From assembly GCF_000478275.1 (NCBI RefSeq), contig NZ_ASJB01000053.1:39489-103488 (forward strand): a DNA stretch of 64,000 nt, written 5' to 3'. The first letter of the stretch is position 1; each line of letters starts with the position of its first letter. Below the pieces are notes generated by a model. That model was not told the origin of the DNA. It saw only the letters and a list, made by a program, of their open reading frames with translations, and made no database searches. A program made the translations under genes and the position numbers. Positions 1-15,300 of this stretch are shown in pieces. Source of the stretch: Amycolatopsis orientalis DSM 40040 = KCTC 9412. Lineage in GTDB: Bacteria; Actinomycetota; Actinomycetes; Mycobacteriales; Pseudonocardiaceae.

Positions 1-195
1 TCGGAGGATGTCGTGTCAATTCCGGACGCGACTCCGGACGGGAATTCATCCACCCGCCGACCGGTGATTGGGCCGGGCGGGCCAATCGCTCCCCGCGCGG
101 GCTGACGGTGCCGGACCGGCTGCGGACGGTCACGCCTCGGCCGGTTTCCGCCCGTTCTCCCCTGTCCCGCCACGAAAGCGGATTAGCCTGCCGCA

Positions 196-2640
196 GTGGA
201 CGGTCAGCCTGGGACGAACCTGCTCGGAGAACTGCGGCGCGTGGCCGGACTGACGCAGGAGGAGCTGGCGGAGCGCACCGGGCTGACGGTGCGCGGGATC
301 AGCAACATCGAACGCGGCCGTGTCGCCCGGCCGCGGCGGCGGTCGCTGGAGGCACTGGCCCGCGGACTGGGCCTGCGGAACGATCAGGTCGCCGGGTTCG
401 TGCGGCACTATCTGCCGGACGCCGACCCCGCGCCGAGGCCGACCAGTGCGCCGCCTCCGGTTTCGGTGCCCGCCCAGCTGCCGTCCGGCAGCACGTCGTT
501 CACCGGACGGCGTGCCGAACTCGCGACACTCGACGGCCTGGCCGCCCTTCGCGACCGGGCCGTGGTCGTCGCGGTCCTCGAAGGCATGGGCGGAGTGGGA
601 AAGACGTCGCTGGCCGTGCACTGGGCGCAGTCGGTCGGTGCGGAGTTCCCGGACGGTCAGCTGTTCGCGAACCTGCGCGGTTACGGCCCGGGTGCGCCTG
701 CCGATCCGAGCGAAGTGCTGCACTCGTTCCTGCGCGCGTTCGGCGTGCCGGGGGCCGAGGTGCCGACGGACCTCGACGGCCGCTCGGCACTGCTGCGGAG
801 TGTGCTGGCCACCCGTTCGGTGCTCGTCGTACTCGACAACGCGCGGTCCGCGGACCAGGTCCGGCCGCTGCTGCCCGGGCACGCGGGCTGCGTCGTGGTC
901 GTCACCAGTCGCTCGACGTTGCACGGGCTGGCGGTGAGCGACGACGCCCACCGGGTCACCGTGCCGCCGCTCGACGACCACGAGTCGGTCGCGCTGCTCG
1001 GCCGGTTCACGGGCCAGGCCCGGCTCGGTGCCGACGAAACCGCGCTCGCCGACATCGTGTCCGGCTGCAGCGGACTGCCGCTCGCCCTGCGGATCGTCGG
1101 GGAACGGCTGGCGCACGAACGCGGTTTGGCGGAGGTGGCGGCGGCGATGCGGTCGGCGAACGACCGGCTCGACGCGTTCACCACCGAGGAGGCGAGGACG
1201 TCGCTGCCCGCGGTGCTTTCGTGGTCGTACGAAGCGCTGCCCGGCGACGTCGCGAGCGCGTTGCGGCTGCTCGGGGCCCACCCCGGTCAGCACTGGGATC
1301 CGGCCGCGGCGGCGGTACTGCTGGACGCCGACGCGGTCGAGACGCGGCGGCTGCTGCGGGCGCTGGTGACCGGGCATCTCCTCGACCACCGCGCGGACGG
1401 CCGTCACGAGTTCCACGACCTGGTCCGCGACTACGCGCGCAGCCTCGCCGACGAACGGCGACCGGCCGCGATGCGCCGTCTCGCCGGGCACTACCTGTCC
1501 GGCGCGGCCGCCGCCGCGGACGCGATCGCACCGCGTGACCCGAACCGGCGGCCGCTCCTGACCCCGGAAGTCGGCGGCCGGACGTTCGAGGATACCGAGG
1601 AGGCGGCGTCCTGGCTGGCCACCGAACTGCCCACGCTGCTCGCGATCGCCGAGGAGTCGGCGGCCGCGGACGGCACCGCGTACGCCCGTGACCTGTCCAC
1701 CGTGCTGTGGCAGGCCCTGCGCCTCCACGGCCACTACGACGTCTTGCACAGGTTGCACGGCTTCGCACTCGCCGAGGCGCGCCGGGCCGGGGACCCGTTC
1801 GGCGAACAGCAGGCGCTGACCGACGTGGCCGCCATCTGCGCCCGCGTCGGCCGGTACGACGAAGCCGTCGAGCACCTCACCGCCTGCCTCGAAGTACCGG
1901 GCAGCAGGACCGCGACCGCCCGTGCGCTCACCACGTTGGGCACGGTGTACGCGCAGCTGGGCCGGTACCCGGAAGCGGCACACCACCTCCGGGAGGCCGT
2001 CGACCTGGCCCGCGAGGTCGGCGACACGCTCAACGAAGGCCGGGCCTACGGCAATCTCGGGTTCGTCCACGAGCATCTGGGTGAACTGGACGCCGCGCGG
2101 AGGAGTTATCAGCGGGGGCTGGACATCGCCGAGCAGATCGGCGACAACGCCGCCGTCGCGATCGGGCTGCACAACCTCGGCGACGTCTACCGCGCGCTCG
2201 GCCGTTACGAGGAGGCTCGCGAGCACCTCGACCGGTCGCTGATCGTGAGCCGGGCGGCCGGGCACCGGGAGGCCGAGGGCTACGCGCTGGTGTACCTCGG
2301 GCTGGTGCACCTGCACCTCGGCGACCCGGTGACCGGGCGCGAGTACGAGGAGCAGGCACTCGAGATCGCCGCCGTGACCGGCATCCGTCCACTGGAAACG
2401 CTGGCGCACAACGGCTTGGGCGACACCGCACGGGCGGGCGGAGATCGTGCGGCGGCGCTGTCGCACTACCTGCGGGCCCGCGACGTCGCCCGGCTGACCA
2501 GCGAGCAGCACGAGGAAGCCCGGGCACTGGAAGGGATCGCGGCGACGTACGAGGACGCCGGGGAGACCGAGAAGGCCCACCCGTACCGCCGGCGCGCACG
2601 GGCACTCTATGACGCCATGGGTATTTCCGGCCGCGCGTGA
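196..2640 (+). CDS. XRE-type HTH / NB-ARC ATPase / TPR transcriptional regulator
   Basis: This 814-residue protein is a STAND-type regulator. Residues about 8-60 form a Cro/C1-type helix-turn-helix (motifs LTQEELAERTGLTVRGISN and IERG). An NB-ARC ATPase follows, with Walker A GMGGVGKT (Lys near residue 136) and a hydrophobic Walker B (VLVVLDN). From about residue 560 to the end are tetratricopeptide repeats with alternating G/A-x-x-Y/H patterns. Family knowledge: such proteins are cytoplasmic, nucleotide-gated regulators often found beside actinomycete secondary-metabolite genes. The GTG at 196 is the first start before the HTH; I see no strong ribosome site, so a leaderless transcript is possible. 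It is the nearest gene upstream of the NRPS operon and on the same strand, so it is a candidate pathway regulator. That role is inferred only from position. Confidence 0.9.
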   Translation: MDGQPGTNLLGELRRVAGLTQEELAERTGLTVRGISNIERGRVARPRRRSLEALARGLGLRNDQVAGFVRHYLPDADPAPRPTSAPPPVSVPAQLPSGSTSFTGRRAELATLDGLAALRDRAVVVAVLEGMGGVGKTSLAVHWAQSVGAEFPDGQLFANLRGYGPGAPADPSEVLHSFLRAFGVPGAEVPTDLDGRSALLRSVLATRSVLVVLDNARSADQVRPLLPGHAGCVVVVTSRSTLHGLAVSDDAHRVTVPPLDDHESVALLGRFTGQARLGADETALADIVSGCSGLPLALRIVGERLAHERGLAEVAAAMRSANDRLDAFTTEEARTSLPAVLSWSYEALPGDVASALRLLGAHPGQHWDPAAAAVLLDADAVETRRLLRALVTGHLLDHRADGRHEFHDLVRDYARSLADERRPAAMRRLAGHYLSGAAAAADAIAPRDPNRRPLLTPEVGGRTFEDTEEAASWLATELPTLLAIAEESAAADGTAYARDLSTVLWQALRLHGHYDVLHRLHGFALAEARRAGDPFGEQQALTDVAAICARVGRYDEAVEHLTACLEVPGSRTATARALTTLGTVYAQLGRYPEAAHHLREAVDLAREVGDTLNEGRAYGNLGFVHEHLGELDAARRSYQRGLDIAEQIGDNAAVAIGLHNLGDVYRALGRYEEAREHLDRSLIVSRAAGHREAEGYALVYLGLVHLHLGDPVTGREYEEQALEIAAVTGIRPLETLAHNGLGDTARAGGDRAAALSHYLRARDVARLTSEQHEEARALEGIAATYEDAGETEKAHPYRRRARALYDAMGISGRA

Positions 2641-2984
2641 AGGCTCCCTTCTCGCGGCTGGGCCGAGGGGTCCCGGCGAAGTCGGGATCGTGCAGGTCGG
2701 GGACCCGCGCACCTCGAGTGTGGAGGATTTGGGACGTTGAACGTCCCGATTCCTCCACACTCGAACCCCGCATGGTCTGTGCCGCTCCCAGGACCCCTCA
2801 CTAGCGGTAACACTTGCGCGCCGCCAGCCACAGTGAGTGACCGCCTGGGGGCGAAGGCGCGGCCCGCGACGAAACCGTGCGCCTTACCCAAAAGAGACGC
2901 TTCGGTCTCGGCTCACCTGCCCGGCGACTCCCTGCGACTTTGCCGGGACCCTGCGGCTGAGCCGAGGGAAGGGGCCTTCACTGC
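2635..2984. repeat. Pair of ~50-bp inverted repeats flanking ~250 bp
   Basis: The 50 bases at 2635-2684 reappear, imperfectly and in reverse complement, at 2935-2984. Shared blocks include GTGAAGG, GGTCCCGGC and AAGTCG, in the same order. The left copy starts inside the last codons of the regulator gene. The 250 bases between them hold one perfect palindrome (2715-2763) and no gene I can support. The layout resembles a decayed, gene-less element such as a MITE, but no target-site duplication was found by eye. Confidence 0.6.
2715..2763. repeat. Intergenic palindrome P1 (49 nt)
   Basis: Arms CGAGTGTGGAGGA and TCCTCCACACTCG are perfectly complementary. They enclose the core GGGACGTTGAACGTCCC, itself an inverted repeat. 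There is no trailing T run, so it is not a classical intrinsic terminator. It belongs to a window-wide family of palindromes with a related core. Confidence 0.85.
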
Positions 2985-3037
2985 GCCCAGACGCCAGGGC
3001 CATTGCCGGTCAGGCACCCATTCCTCATGGCGCAAGC

Positions 3038-3086
3038 CGACGATGAAGGAATTGGGACATTGAACGTCCCGATTCCTTCATCGTCG
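3038..3086. repeat. Intergenic palindrome P2 (49 nt)
   Basis: Arms CGACGATGAAGGA and TCCTTCATCGTCG surround the core GGGACATTGAACGTCCC. It has exactly the same length and almost the same core as P1, but different outer arms. The stem geometry is therefore conserved while the arm sequence is not. Confidence 0.85.
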
Positions 3087-3106
3087 CAGGATCACGCCCC
3101 CGCCCC

Positions 3107-3151
3107 AGTGGGGAGGATTCCGGCCGTTCGATGGCTGGAATCCTCCCCACT
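3107..3151. repeat. Intergenic palindrome P3 (45 nt)
   Basis: Arms AGTGGGGAGGATTCC and GGAATCCTCCCCACT are perfectly complementary, with a core containing GCCGTTCGATGGC. It lies 20 bases after P2. The remaining sequence from 2985 to the NRPS start at 3422 shows no supportable gene. It must contain the NRPS operon promoter, which I cannot place confidently. Confidence 0.8.
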
Positions 3152-3421
3152 CGACCAGGCAGACGCTTTGCCGGGACCTGACATCCCTGCCGTCACGCAC
3201 GCGACGGTCCGAGACTGAGCCCCATGTCCTGAAAGTCCCCTTTATCGCCTGGTCAATCGCGGTCCGTGTGCCCGCGGTTCCGGTTGGTGAGCGACGTCGG
3301 GCGACCGGAACTTCCGCCCCCGAAGTTCCGGTCGGTTGTTCATGGCCGTGCCGGTCCGGCCCCAGTTGAATCTGCCGAGGTCCACTTCGGACCGACTGGG
3401 GCGTAAAGGAGTTCGGCGGAG

Positions 3422-8436
<5,015 letters not shown>

Positions 8437-8440
<4 letters not shown>

Positions 8441-11400
8441 CCACCGACCAAAGGCACCCCATGACCGAGACGGTCCCCGCAGCACAGCATCTCCAGAGCC
8501 TGCTCGAAAAGCGCGCCGCGGCCGCCCTGCGCGGCGGCGCCGGTGAACGCCCCGCGCCGCTCTCCCCCGCGCAAGCCCGGCTTTGGTTCCTCTCCCGCTT
8601 CGAACCCGACGGGCACGCCTACAACATCCCCGTCACCGTCGAACTCACCGGGCCCGTCGACACCACGGCGCTGCTCGCCGCCGTCCGGGACGTCGCCCAG
8701 CGGCACGTCGTCCTCCGCAGTGTCTACCGGGAAGCCGACGGTGAACCGCGCGCGGTTCCCCTGCCTGCCGATAGGGTTCCTGTGTCTACTGTGGACACCG
8801 CGGACCCTCTGGACGAGGAGGCCGACCGGCCCTTCGCCCTCGCCGACGAACCGCCCATGCGGGCCACCCTCTTCCAAGCGGCGGAAGACCGGCACCTCCT
8901 GCGCCTGACCTTCCACCACATCGCGATGGACGCGGCCTCCGTCGACGTCGTGCTCGAAGACCTCGCCGCCTGTTATGCCGCACGGATCGGCACCGGCCCC
9001 ATGCCGGAACCGCCGTCCCGCCAGTACGCGGACCTGACCCCTCCGCGGCCGCACGGCGAAGATCTCGACTGGTGGTGCCGGAAGCTCGCCGGGACCGGGG
9101 TGCTGGAACTTCCCGCCGACCGGCCGCGTCCCGTCGTCGCCTCCGGCGAAGGCGCCGAGGTGCCCGTCGAAATCCCGGCCCCGCTCACGAACCGGCTTCA
9201 GGACGTCGCCAGGGAGACCGGTTGCACGCCCTTCGCCGTCCTGCTCGCCTGCTGGCAGGCGCTGCTCGGACGTCTCGCGGGCACGGACGACGTCGCGGTC
9301 GGCGTCCCGGAATCGGGACGGCGAGGCCCCGGTTCGGAGCGGGTCGTCGGCTGCTTCGTCGACACCCTCGTCCTGCGCACGGATCTCTCCGGAGTCACCA
9401 CCGGCCGCACCCTGATCGCCGCCGTCCGAGACACCGTGCTCGACGCCTTCTCCCATCCGGACGTGCCCTTCGAACGGATCGTCGAACGGCTCGCGCCCAA
9501 GCGGAGTCTCGACGCCTCGCCGGTCTTCCAGGTCATGCTCAACGTCCTCGACGATCCGCCGGGCATGCCCGGGTGGCCCGGCCTCGACGCGCGGGTACTC
9601 CCGGCGCCGGTGCGCGGCGTCAAATTCGACCTGAACCTCGCACTGTCCCGAGTGGACGGTGCCTACCGTGGTGGGCTGTCCTTCCGCACGGATCTGTTCG
9701 ACCCGGGCACGGCCGAGCGGATCGCCCGCTGGTTCGTCGCGCTCCTCGACGGCGTCACCGCCGACCTCGACCGGCCGGTCGCCGACGTCCCCCTCGAAGC
9801 GGTGACCGGCCCGGTGCTCGCCGGGCCCGCGCCGGAGGCCGCCGAGTACCCGCCCGTGCACGTGCTCATCGAGCGGTCCGCCGACCGCGTCCCGGACGCC
9901 GTCGCCGTGGTCGGCGCGACCGGGTCGCTCACCTACCGGCAGCTGGACGAGCGGGCGAACCGGCTCGCGCACCGGCTCCGCGAACTGGGCGTGACCGCCG
10001 ACGAGCCGGTCGGGCTGCTGCTGGAACAGGGCACCGACGTCGCCGTGGCGGTGCTCGGCATCATGAAGGCGGGCGGGGCGTACCTGCCGATGGACACCAC
10101 CTACCCGCGCTCGCGTGTGGCCGCCATCCTTGACACCGCGAAGGCGCGGATCCTGCTCGTCCAGCCCGGCCTGGACGTCGCCGTTCCCGGCGTCACCGTC
10201 CTGACCGTCGACGACGCCGTCGCGGGCAGGCCCGCGACGCGGCCGGACATCGCGGTGGCCGGGCACGACCTCATCCACGTCATCTTCACCTCCGGTTCGA
10301 CCGGCTCGCCCAAGGGTGTCGCGGTCGAGCACCGCAATGTCGCGCACTACCTCGCCGGGATGCTGCCCCGGCTCGGCGATGTCGGCGGAGCGTCGTTCGC
10401 GGTCGTCTCCACCCCGGCCGCCGACTTCGGCCTGACCTGCGTGTACGGCGCCCTCACCACCGGCGGCACGGTGCATCTGGTCGACCGGGACACCGCGATG
10501 GATCCGGAGGCGTTCGCGGGCTACCTGGCGGAGCATCCGGTCGACGTCCTCAAGTGCGTGCCCAGTCATCTGGAACTCCTGGCACGACACGGAGATCTGG
10601 CCTCGGTGCTGCCGAGGGCACTGCTGATCCTGGCGGGCGAGGCCTGCCCGTGGTCGCTGGTCGAACGCGTCGAGGCGGCCAGGCCCGGGCTGCGGGTGCA
10701 GAGCCACTACGGGCACACCGAAAGCACGATGATCTCGATGACCTGCGACGTGGCCGCCATCCCCGGCCACGAGCGGGATGGTTACGTGCCGCTCGGCACG
10801 CCACTGCCCGGCGTGGTCGGCTACCTCGTCGACCGCGCCGGTGCGGTGGTTCCGCCCGGTCTGGCCGGCGAGCTGGTGATCGGCGGACCGCAGATCGCGC
10901 GTGGCTACCTCGGCGACGACACCCAGACCGTCGAGAGGTTCCGGCCGGATCCGCTCGGCACGGGCGTCCGGTGTTTCCGCAGCGGGGATCTGCTGCGCGT
11001 ACGCGACGACGGCACCGTGCAGTTCCGCGGCCGCGCCGACGACCAGGTGAAGGTACGCGGCAACCGCGTCGAACTGGGCGAGGTCACCGCGGCGCTGCGG
11101 GACGTCGACGGGGTCGCCGAGGCCGTGGTGCTGCCGGTGGGCGACGGCCTCGACCGGCGTCTGGCCGCCTGGCTGGTCGGGCCGGGACTCGACGTGGCCG
11201 CCGTGCGCCGGACGCTGCGGGAGCGGCTGCCCGACTACATGGTTCCCGCGTCGCTGACCGTGCTGGATCGCTTGCCGCTCAACGCGAACGGCAAGATCGA
11301 CCGCGCCGCGCTGCCCGACGTCGCGGCCTCCGCCCCGGCGGTGCGCCGCCCGGTCGCCACCCCCGCGGAACGTCTGGTCGCCCGGGTCTGGACGGAGGTC

Positions 11401-14400
11401 CTCGACCGGTCCGACATCGGCGCGGACGACGACTTCTTCGCCGTGGGCGGCCATTCGTTCGCCGCGGTCCGGGTCGCCGGACGGCTCGGTGAGGCGTTGC
11501 ACCGGGAGGTGTCGGTGCGGACGCTGTTCGAGTACCCGGTGCTCGCGGATCTGGCCGCGATGCTGGAGGCCGACACGGACGGCGTGTCCGGCGGCGCGCC
11601 GATCCCCGTGCGACCGGACCCCGAGGCGCCCGCGCCGCTGTCGTCGGCGCAAGCCCGGCTGTGGTTCCTGGACCTGCTGGAGCCCGGATCCGCCTACAAC
11701 CGGGACATCGTGCTGCGCCTGCGCGGTCCGTTGGACACCGGCGCACTGGCCCGTGCGGTCCGCGAGGTCGCGGCCCGGCATGTGGTGCTGCGCAGCGTGA
11801 TCGAAGACCGCGACGGTGTCCCGATGGCCGTCCCGCTGCCAGTGGACGCGATCTCACTGTCCGTTGTGGACACAGTGGATACGGACGACGTCACGGCCGC
11901 GTACCGTGCCGAAGCGGAACGGCCGTTCGCGCTCGACCGCGAACCACCTTGGCGGGCGAAGCTGTTCCGTGTCGCCGACGACGACCACGTCCTGGCGATC
12001 ACCATCCACCACATCGCCACCGACAACTGGTCGCGGGGCATCATCGGCACCGACCTCGCCGCCGCCTACAGCGGTCGGGCGCCCGCCCCGGTTCCCGTGC
12101 AGTACGCGGACTACGCGGCCTGGCAGGCCACACGGCAGCGTCCGGAAGACCTCGACTGGTGGTGCGAGCGCCTCTCCGGGCTACCGCCCCTGCTCACCCT
12201 GCCCACCGACCGGCCGCGTCCGCCGGTGGCCGCCTGGTCCGGCGGGCACGTCCGCTACACGCTCCCCACCGGACTCACCGCGACGCTCCGCCGTGTCGCC
12301 GGCGAGACGGGCATGACGCCGTTCATGGTGCTGCTCGCCGGCTGGCAGGTCCTGCTCGGCAGGCTCGCGGGCGCCGACGACCTCGCCGTCGGCGTGCCGG
12401 AGTCCGGCCGCCACCACTCGGACGTCGAAGCCACGGTCGGCTGCTTCGTCAACACGCTCGTGCTGCGCACGGATCTGGGCGGCGAGCCGACCGTGCGCGA
12501 ACTCCTCGGCCGGGTCCGGGAGACCGTGCTCGGCGCGTTCGCACACGCCGAAACGCCCTTGGAAGCGATCATCGAACGGCTCAGACCGGATCGCACGATG
12601 TCCGCGACGCCGCTGTTCCAGGTGCTGCTCAACGTCCTCGACCAGCCCGCGCCCGAACCGGAGATCCCCGGTCTCGACGTCACGCCGCTGGCCTCGACGA
12701 CCGAACGCGTGAAGTTCGACCTCAGCATGGCGCTGGTCAACGAAGGCGACACCTACTCGGGCGAACTCGCCTACCGGACCGACCTGTTCGACGCCTCGAC
12801 CGCCGAGCGGATCGTCACGGACTTCCAGGATCTCCTCGAAGTCCTTCTGTCCGATGTGGACGCTACGGTCGGCGTCACGGTCACTCCCGGGGAAACGGTC
12901 GCCCCCGTCGCGGCGAAGCGAGGAGGTGGCGTCCCGGCGACGCCGTCCGAACAGCGGGTCGCCGAGGTGTGGGCGCGTGTGCTCGACGTTCCCGAAGTCG
13001 GTGTCGACGACGACTTCTTCGCGCTCGGCGGGCATTCGTTCACCGCGGTGCGCGCGGTGCGGCTGCTCGACGAACGGCTGCGCGTCATCGACCTGTTCCT
13101 GCGCCCGACCGTCCGCGAACTGGCCGCCTACCTCGACGCGGGCGAGGAGACCGGCGGCATGCTCCACCGCCTGTCCCCCGTGCGGGCCGCCGCGGCGGAG
13201 GTGACGCTGATCTGCGTGCCGTACGGCGGCGCGTCGGCCGCGGTGTTCCAGCCGCTGGCCAACGAACTCGACGGCGTCGACGTCCGCGCGGTCGAGCTGC
13301 CCGGCCACGACGTCGCCCGCCCGGACGAGGAGTTCGGCACGATCGACGAGATCGTGGCCGCCCTCGCCGACGAGATCGGCCGGACGGTCACCGGTCCGAT
13401 CGCGCTGTACGGGCACTGCGTCGGCTCCGCCGTGGCCACCGCGCTGGCCGCCCGGCTGGAGGCCGACGGCCGGACCGTCCTGGGCGTGGTGGTGGCGGGC
13501 AGCTTCCCCGCCGCCCGCCTGCCCGGCCGTCTTTCCGCGTGGCTGCAACGGAAATTCCCGCGCGAGCGGTGGGTGTCCGACCGGCTCTACCGTGACACGC
13601 TCCGCGCGGGCGGTGGCCTCCTCGACGACATGGACGAGAAGGCGAGTGCCGCGATGCTGCGGGGCCTGCGGCACGACGCCGCGCAGGCGCAGGCCTGGTT
13701 CGGCCGCGAACTCGGCACCGAAACCCGGCTGGCCGCGCCGATCCTGTGCGTGGTCGGGGCGAGCGACCCGGCCACCGAGCTGTACGAGGAACGGCACCGC
13801 GAATGGGGTGCCTTCGCCGATCGCGTCGACCTCGCCGTCCTCCCGAAGGCCGGCCACTACTTCCTCCGCCACCAAGCGGCGGAAGTCGCCGACGTGTTGC
13901 GTACCCGGCTCTCCCGATGGGCGAACGGAGAACTGCCGCCGCGCGTGGAGGACGTCCCGGTGGCCACCGGACGCCGGGGACTGCGGGCCTTCTACACGGT
14001 CGCCGGTGGCCAGGCGATGTCGATGATCGGCAACGAACTCAGCTCGTTCGCCCTCGGCGTCTGGGCCTACCAGCGCAGCGGGCGGGTGTTCGACCTCGCG
14101 CTCGTGGTGCTGCTGGCGCGGCTGCCGAGCATGCTGCTGACCCCGGTCGGCGGCGCGCTCGCCGACCGGCTCGACCGCCGCCGGATCATGCTGGCCTGCG
14201 ATGTGGTGAGCGGGGCGGCGATGGTCGCGCTCGCCGTCCTCGTCGCCTTGGGACGACTGGATCTTCCGACGGTCTGCGTGATCGTCGGGGTGACGTCGCT
14301 GGCCTCGGCGTTCCACCGGCCCGCCTACCTCGCCGCGATCGCCCAGCTGGTGCCGAAGCCGTACCTGCCGCAGGCGAACGCGCTGGCCGACATCGGCATC

Positions 14401-15300
14401 GGGCTCGGTACCGTGCTCGGGCCGATCCTCGGCGGTGTCCTCATGGGACTGTCCGGTCTCACGTCGGTCGTCGTGGTCGACGCCGCCACCTTCGCCGTCG
14501 GCGTGGCGACCCTGCTGGCCGTGCGGTTCCCCGACCGGCTCTTCTTCACCCGGCGGGAGCCGTTCCGCAAGGCGCTCACCGGCGGCTTCACGTTCGTGCT
14601 GCGCCGCAAACCCCTGCTGGCGATGGTCGGCTACTTCGCCGTGGTCAACTACTTCACCGCGCTGATGTGGGTGGCGATCACGCCGCTGGTGCTGTCGATC
14701 GGGACCCCGGGTGAACTCGGGTTCGTCAGCGCCGCCGGGGGTGTCGGCGCCGCGGTGGGGGCCGTGGTGGTGATCTGGTGGGGCGGTACGAAACGGCGTG
14801 CCACCGGGATGATCGGCTTCGTCGTCGGCTCCGGCATCGGGGTGCTGCTGATGGGCGTCTGGCCGTCGGCGGTGGTGATCGCCGCGGGCCTGTTCGTCCG
14901 GCTGGCCTGTATGAGCATCGGCAACGCGCACTGGCTGTCGATCATCCAGACGAAGGTCGGCCAGCATCTGCAGGGCCGGGTGCTCGCCATCAACGTCATG
15001 CTGGCCACGGCCATGTCCCCGCTCGGGTTCCTCACCGCGGGCGCGTTGTCCGACTGGTTCGGCCCGCTCGCCCGCGGGTTCCGCGCGCTGGATCCGGTCA
15101 CCGCCAACGATTCCCACGCCGGGGTCGCCGCGCTGATGGTGTTCTCCGGGATCGTCCTGGTGGTCTGGGGTGTGCTCGGGCTGCGGTACCGGCGGTTGCG
15201 GGACATCGAGGACCTCCTGCCGGACGCCGCCCCGCCCACCGAGGTCGACGCCGATCTCGACCGCGTCCAGGCGCTGGCGGACCGGGCGGTGGCCCGGTGA
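8437..15300 (+). CDS. NRPS-2 fused to exporter: C-A-T-C-T-TE-MFS
   Basis: This 2287-residue fusion has: C1 (about 39-460; HHIAMDA at 160); A3 (about 470-955; TSGSTGSPKG near 618, but the A5 core is SHYGHTES instead of YGPTE); T1 (GGHS, Ser1007); C2 (about 1067-1490; HHIATDN at 1191); T2 (GGHS, Ser1534); a thioesterase (about 1577-1822) whose nucleophile motif is GHCVG, with Cys1661 replacing Ser and a GHYF histidine near the end; then an MFS transporter (about 1849-2255) with many hydrophobic segments and the loop DRLDRRR. The transporter resembles the EntS-like MFS_3 group. The last module has no A domain, so T2 must be loaded in trans or by another A domain of the line. Specificity residues read by eye for A3 are D-F-T-K-I-A-H-M-I. 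Start ATG 8437 overlaps the NRPS-1 stop; the next gene overlaps by GTGA. Confidence 0.93.

Noticed and set aside
130..2760. Long open frame antisense to the HTH/NB-ARC regulator
   Set aside because: It has no recognisable domain, is Arg/Gly/Gln-rich and mirrors the codon bias of the real gene; a high-GC shadow.
2715..3151. Palindromes as ordinary intrinsic terminators
   Set aside because: Three occur in a row in one gap, all without T runs, and the same cores recur in other gaps irrespective of gene direction.
2737..3218. Short frames in the gap before the NRPS
   Set aside because: They run through palindromes and have no ribosome site or domain; treated as non-coding repeat DNA.
12181..15117. 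978-codon antisense frame across TE and MFS
   Set aside because: The sense frame has TE and transporter motifs; the antisense product is Gln/Arg/His-rich low-complexity sequence.
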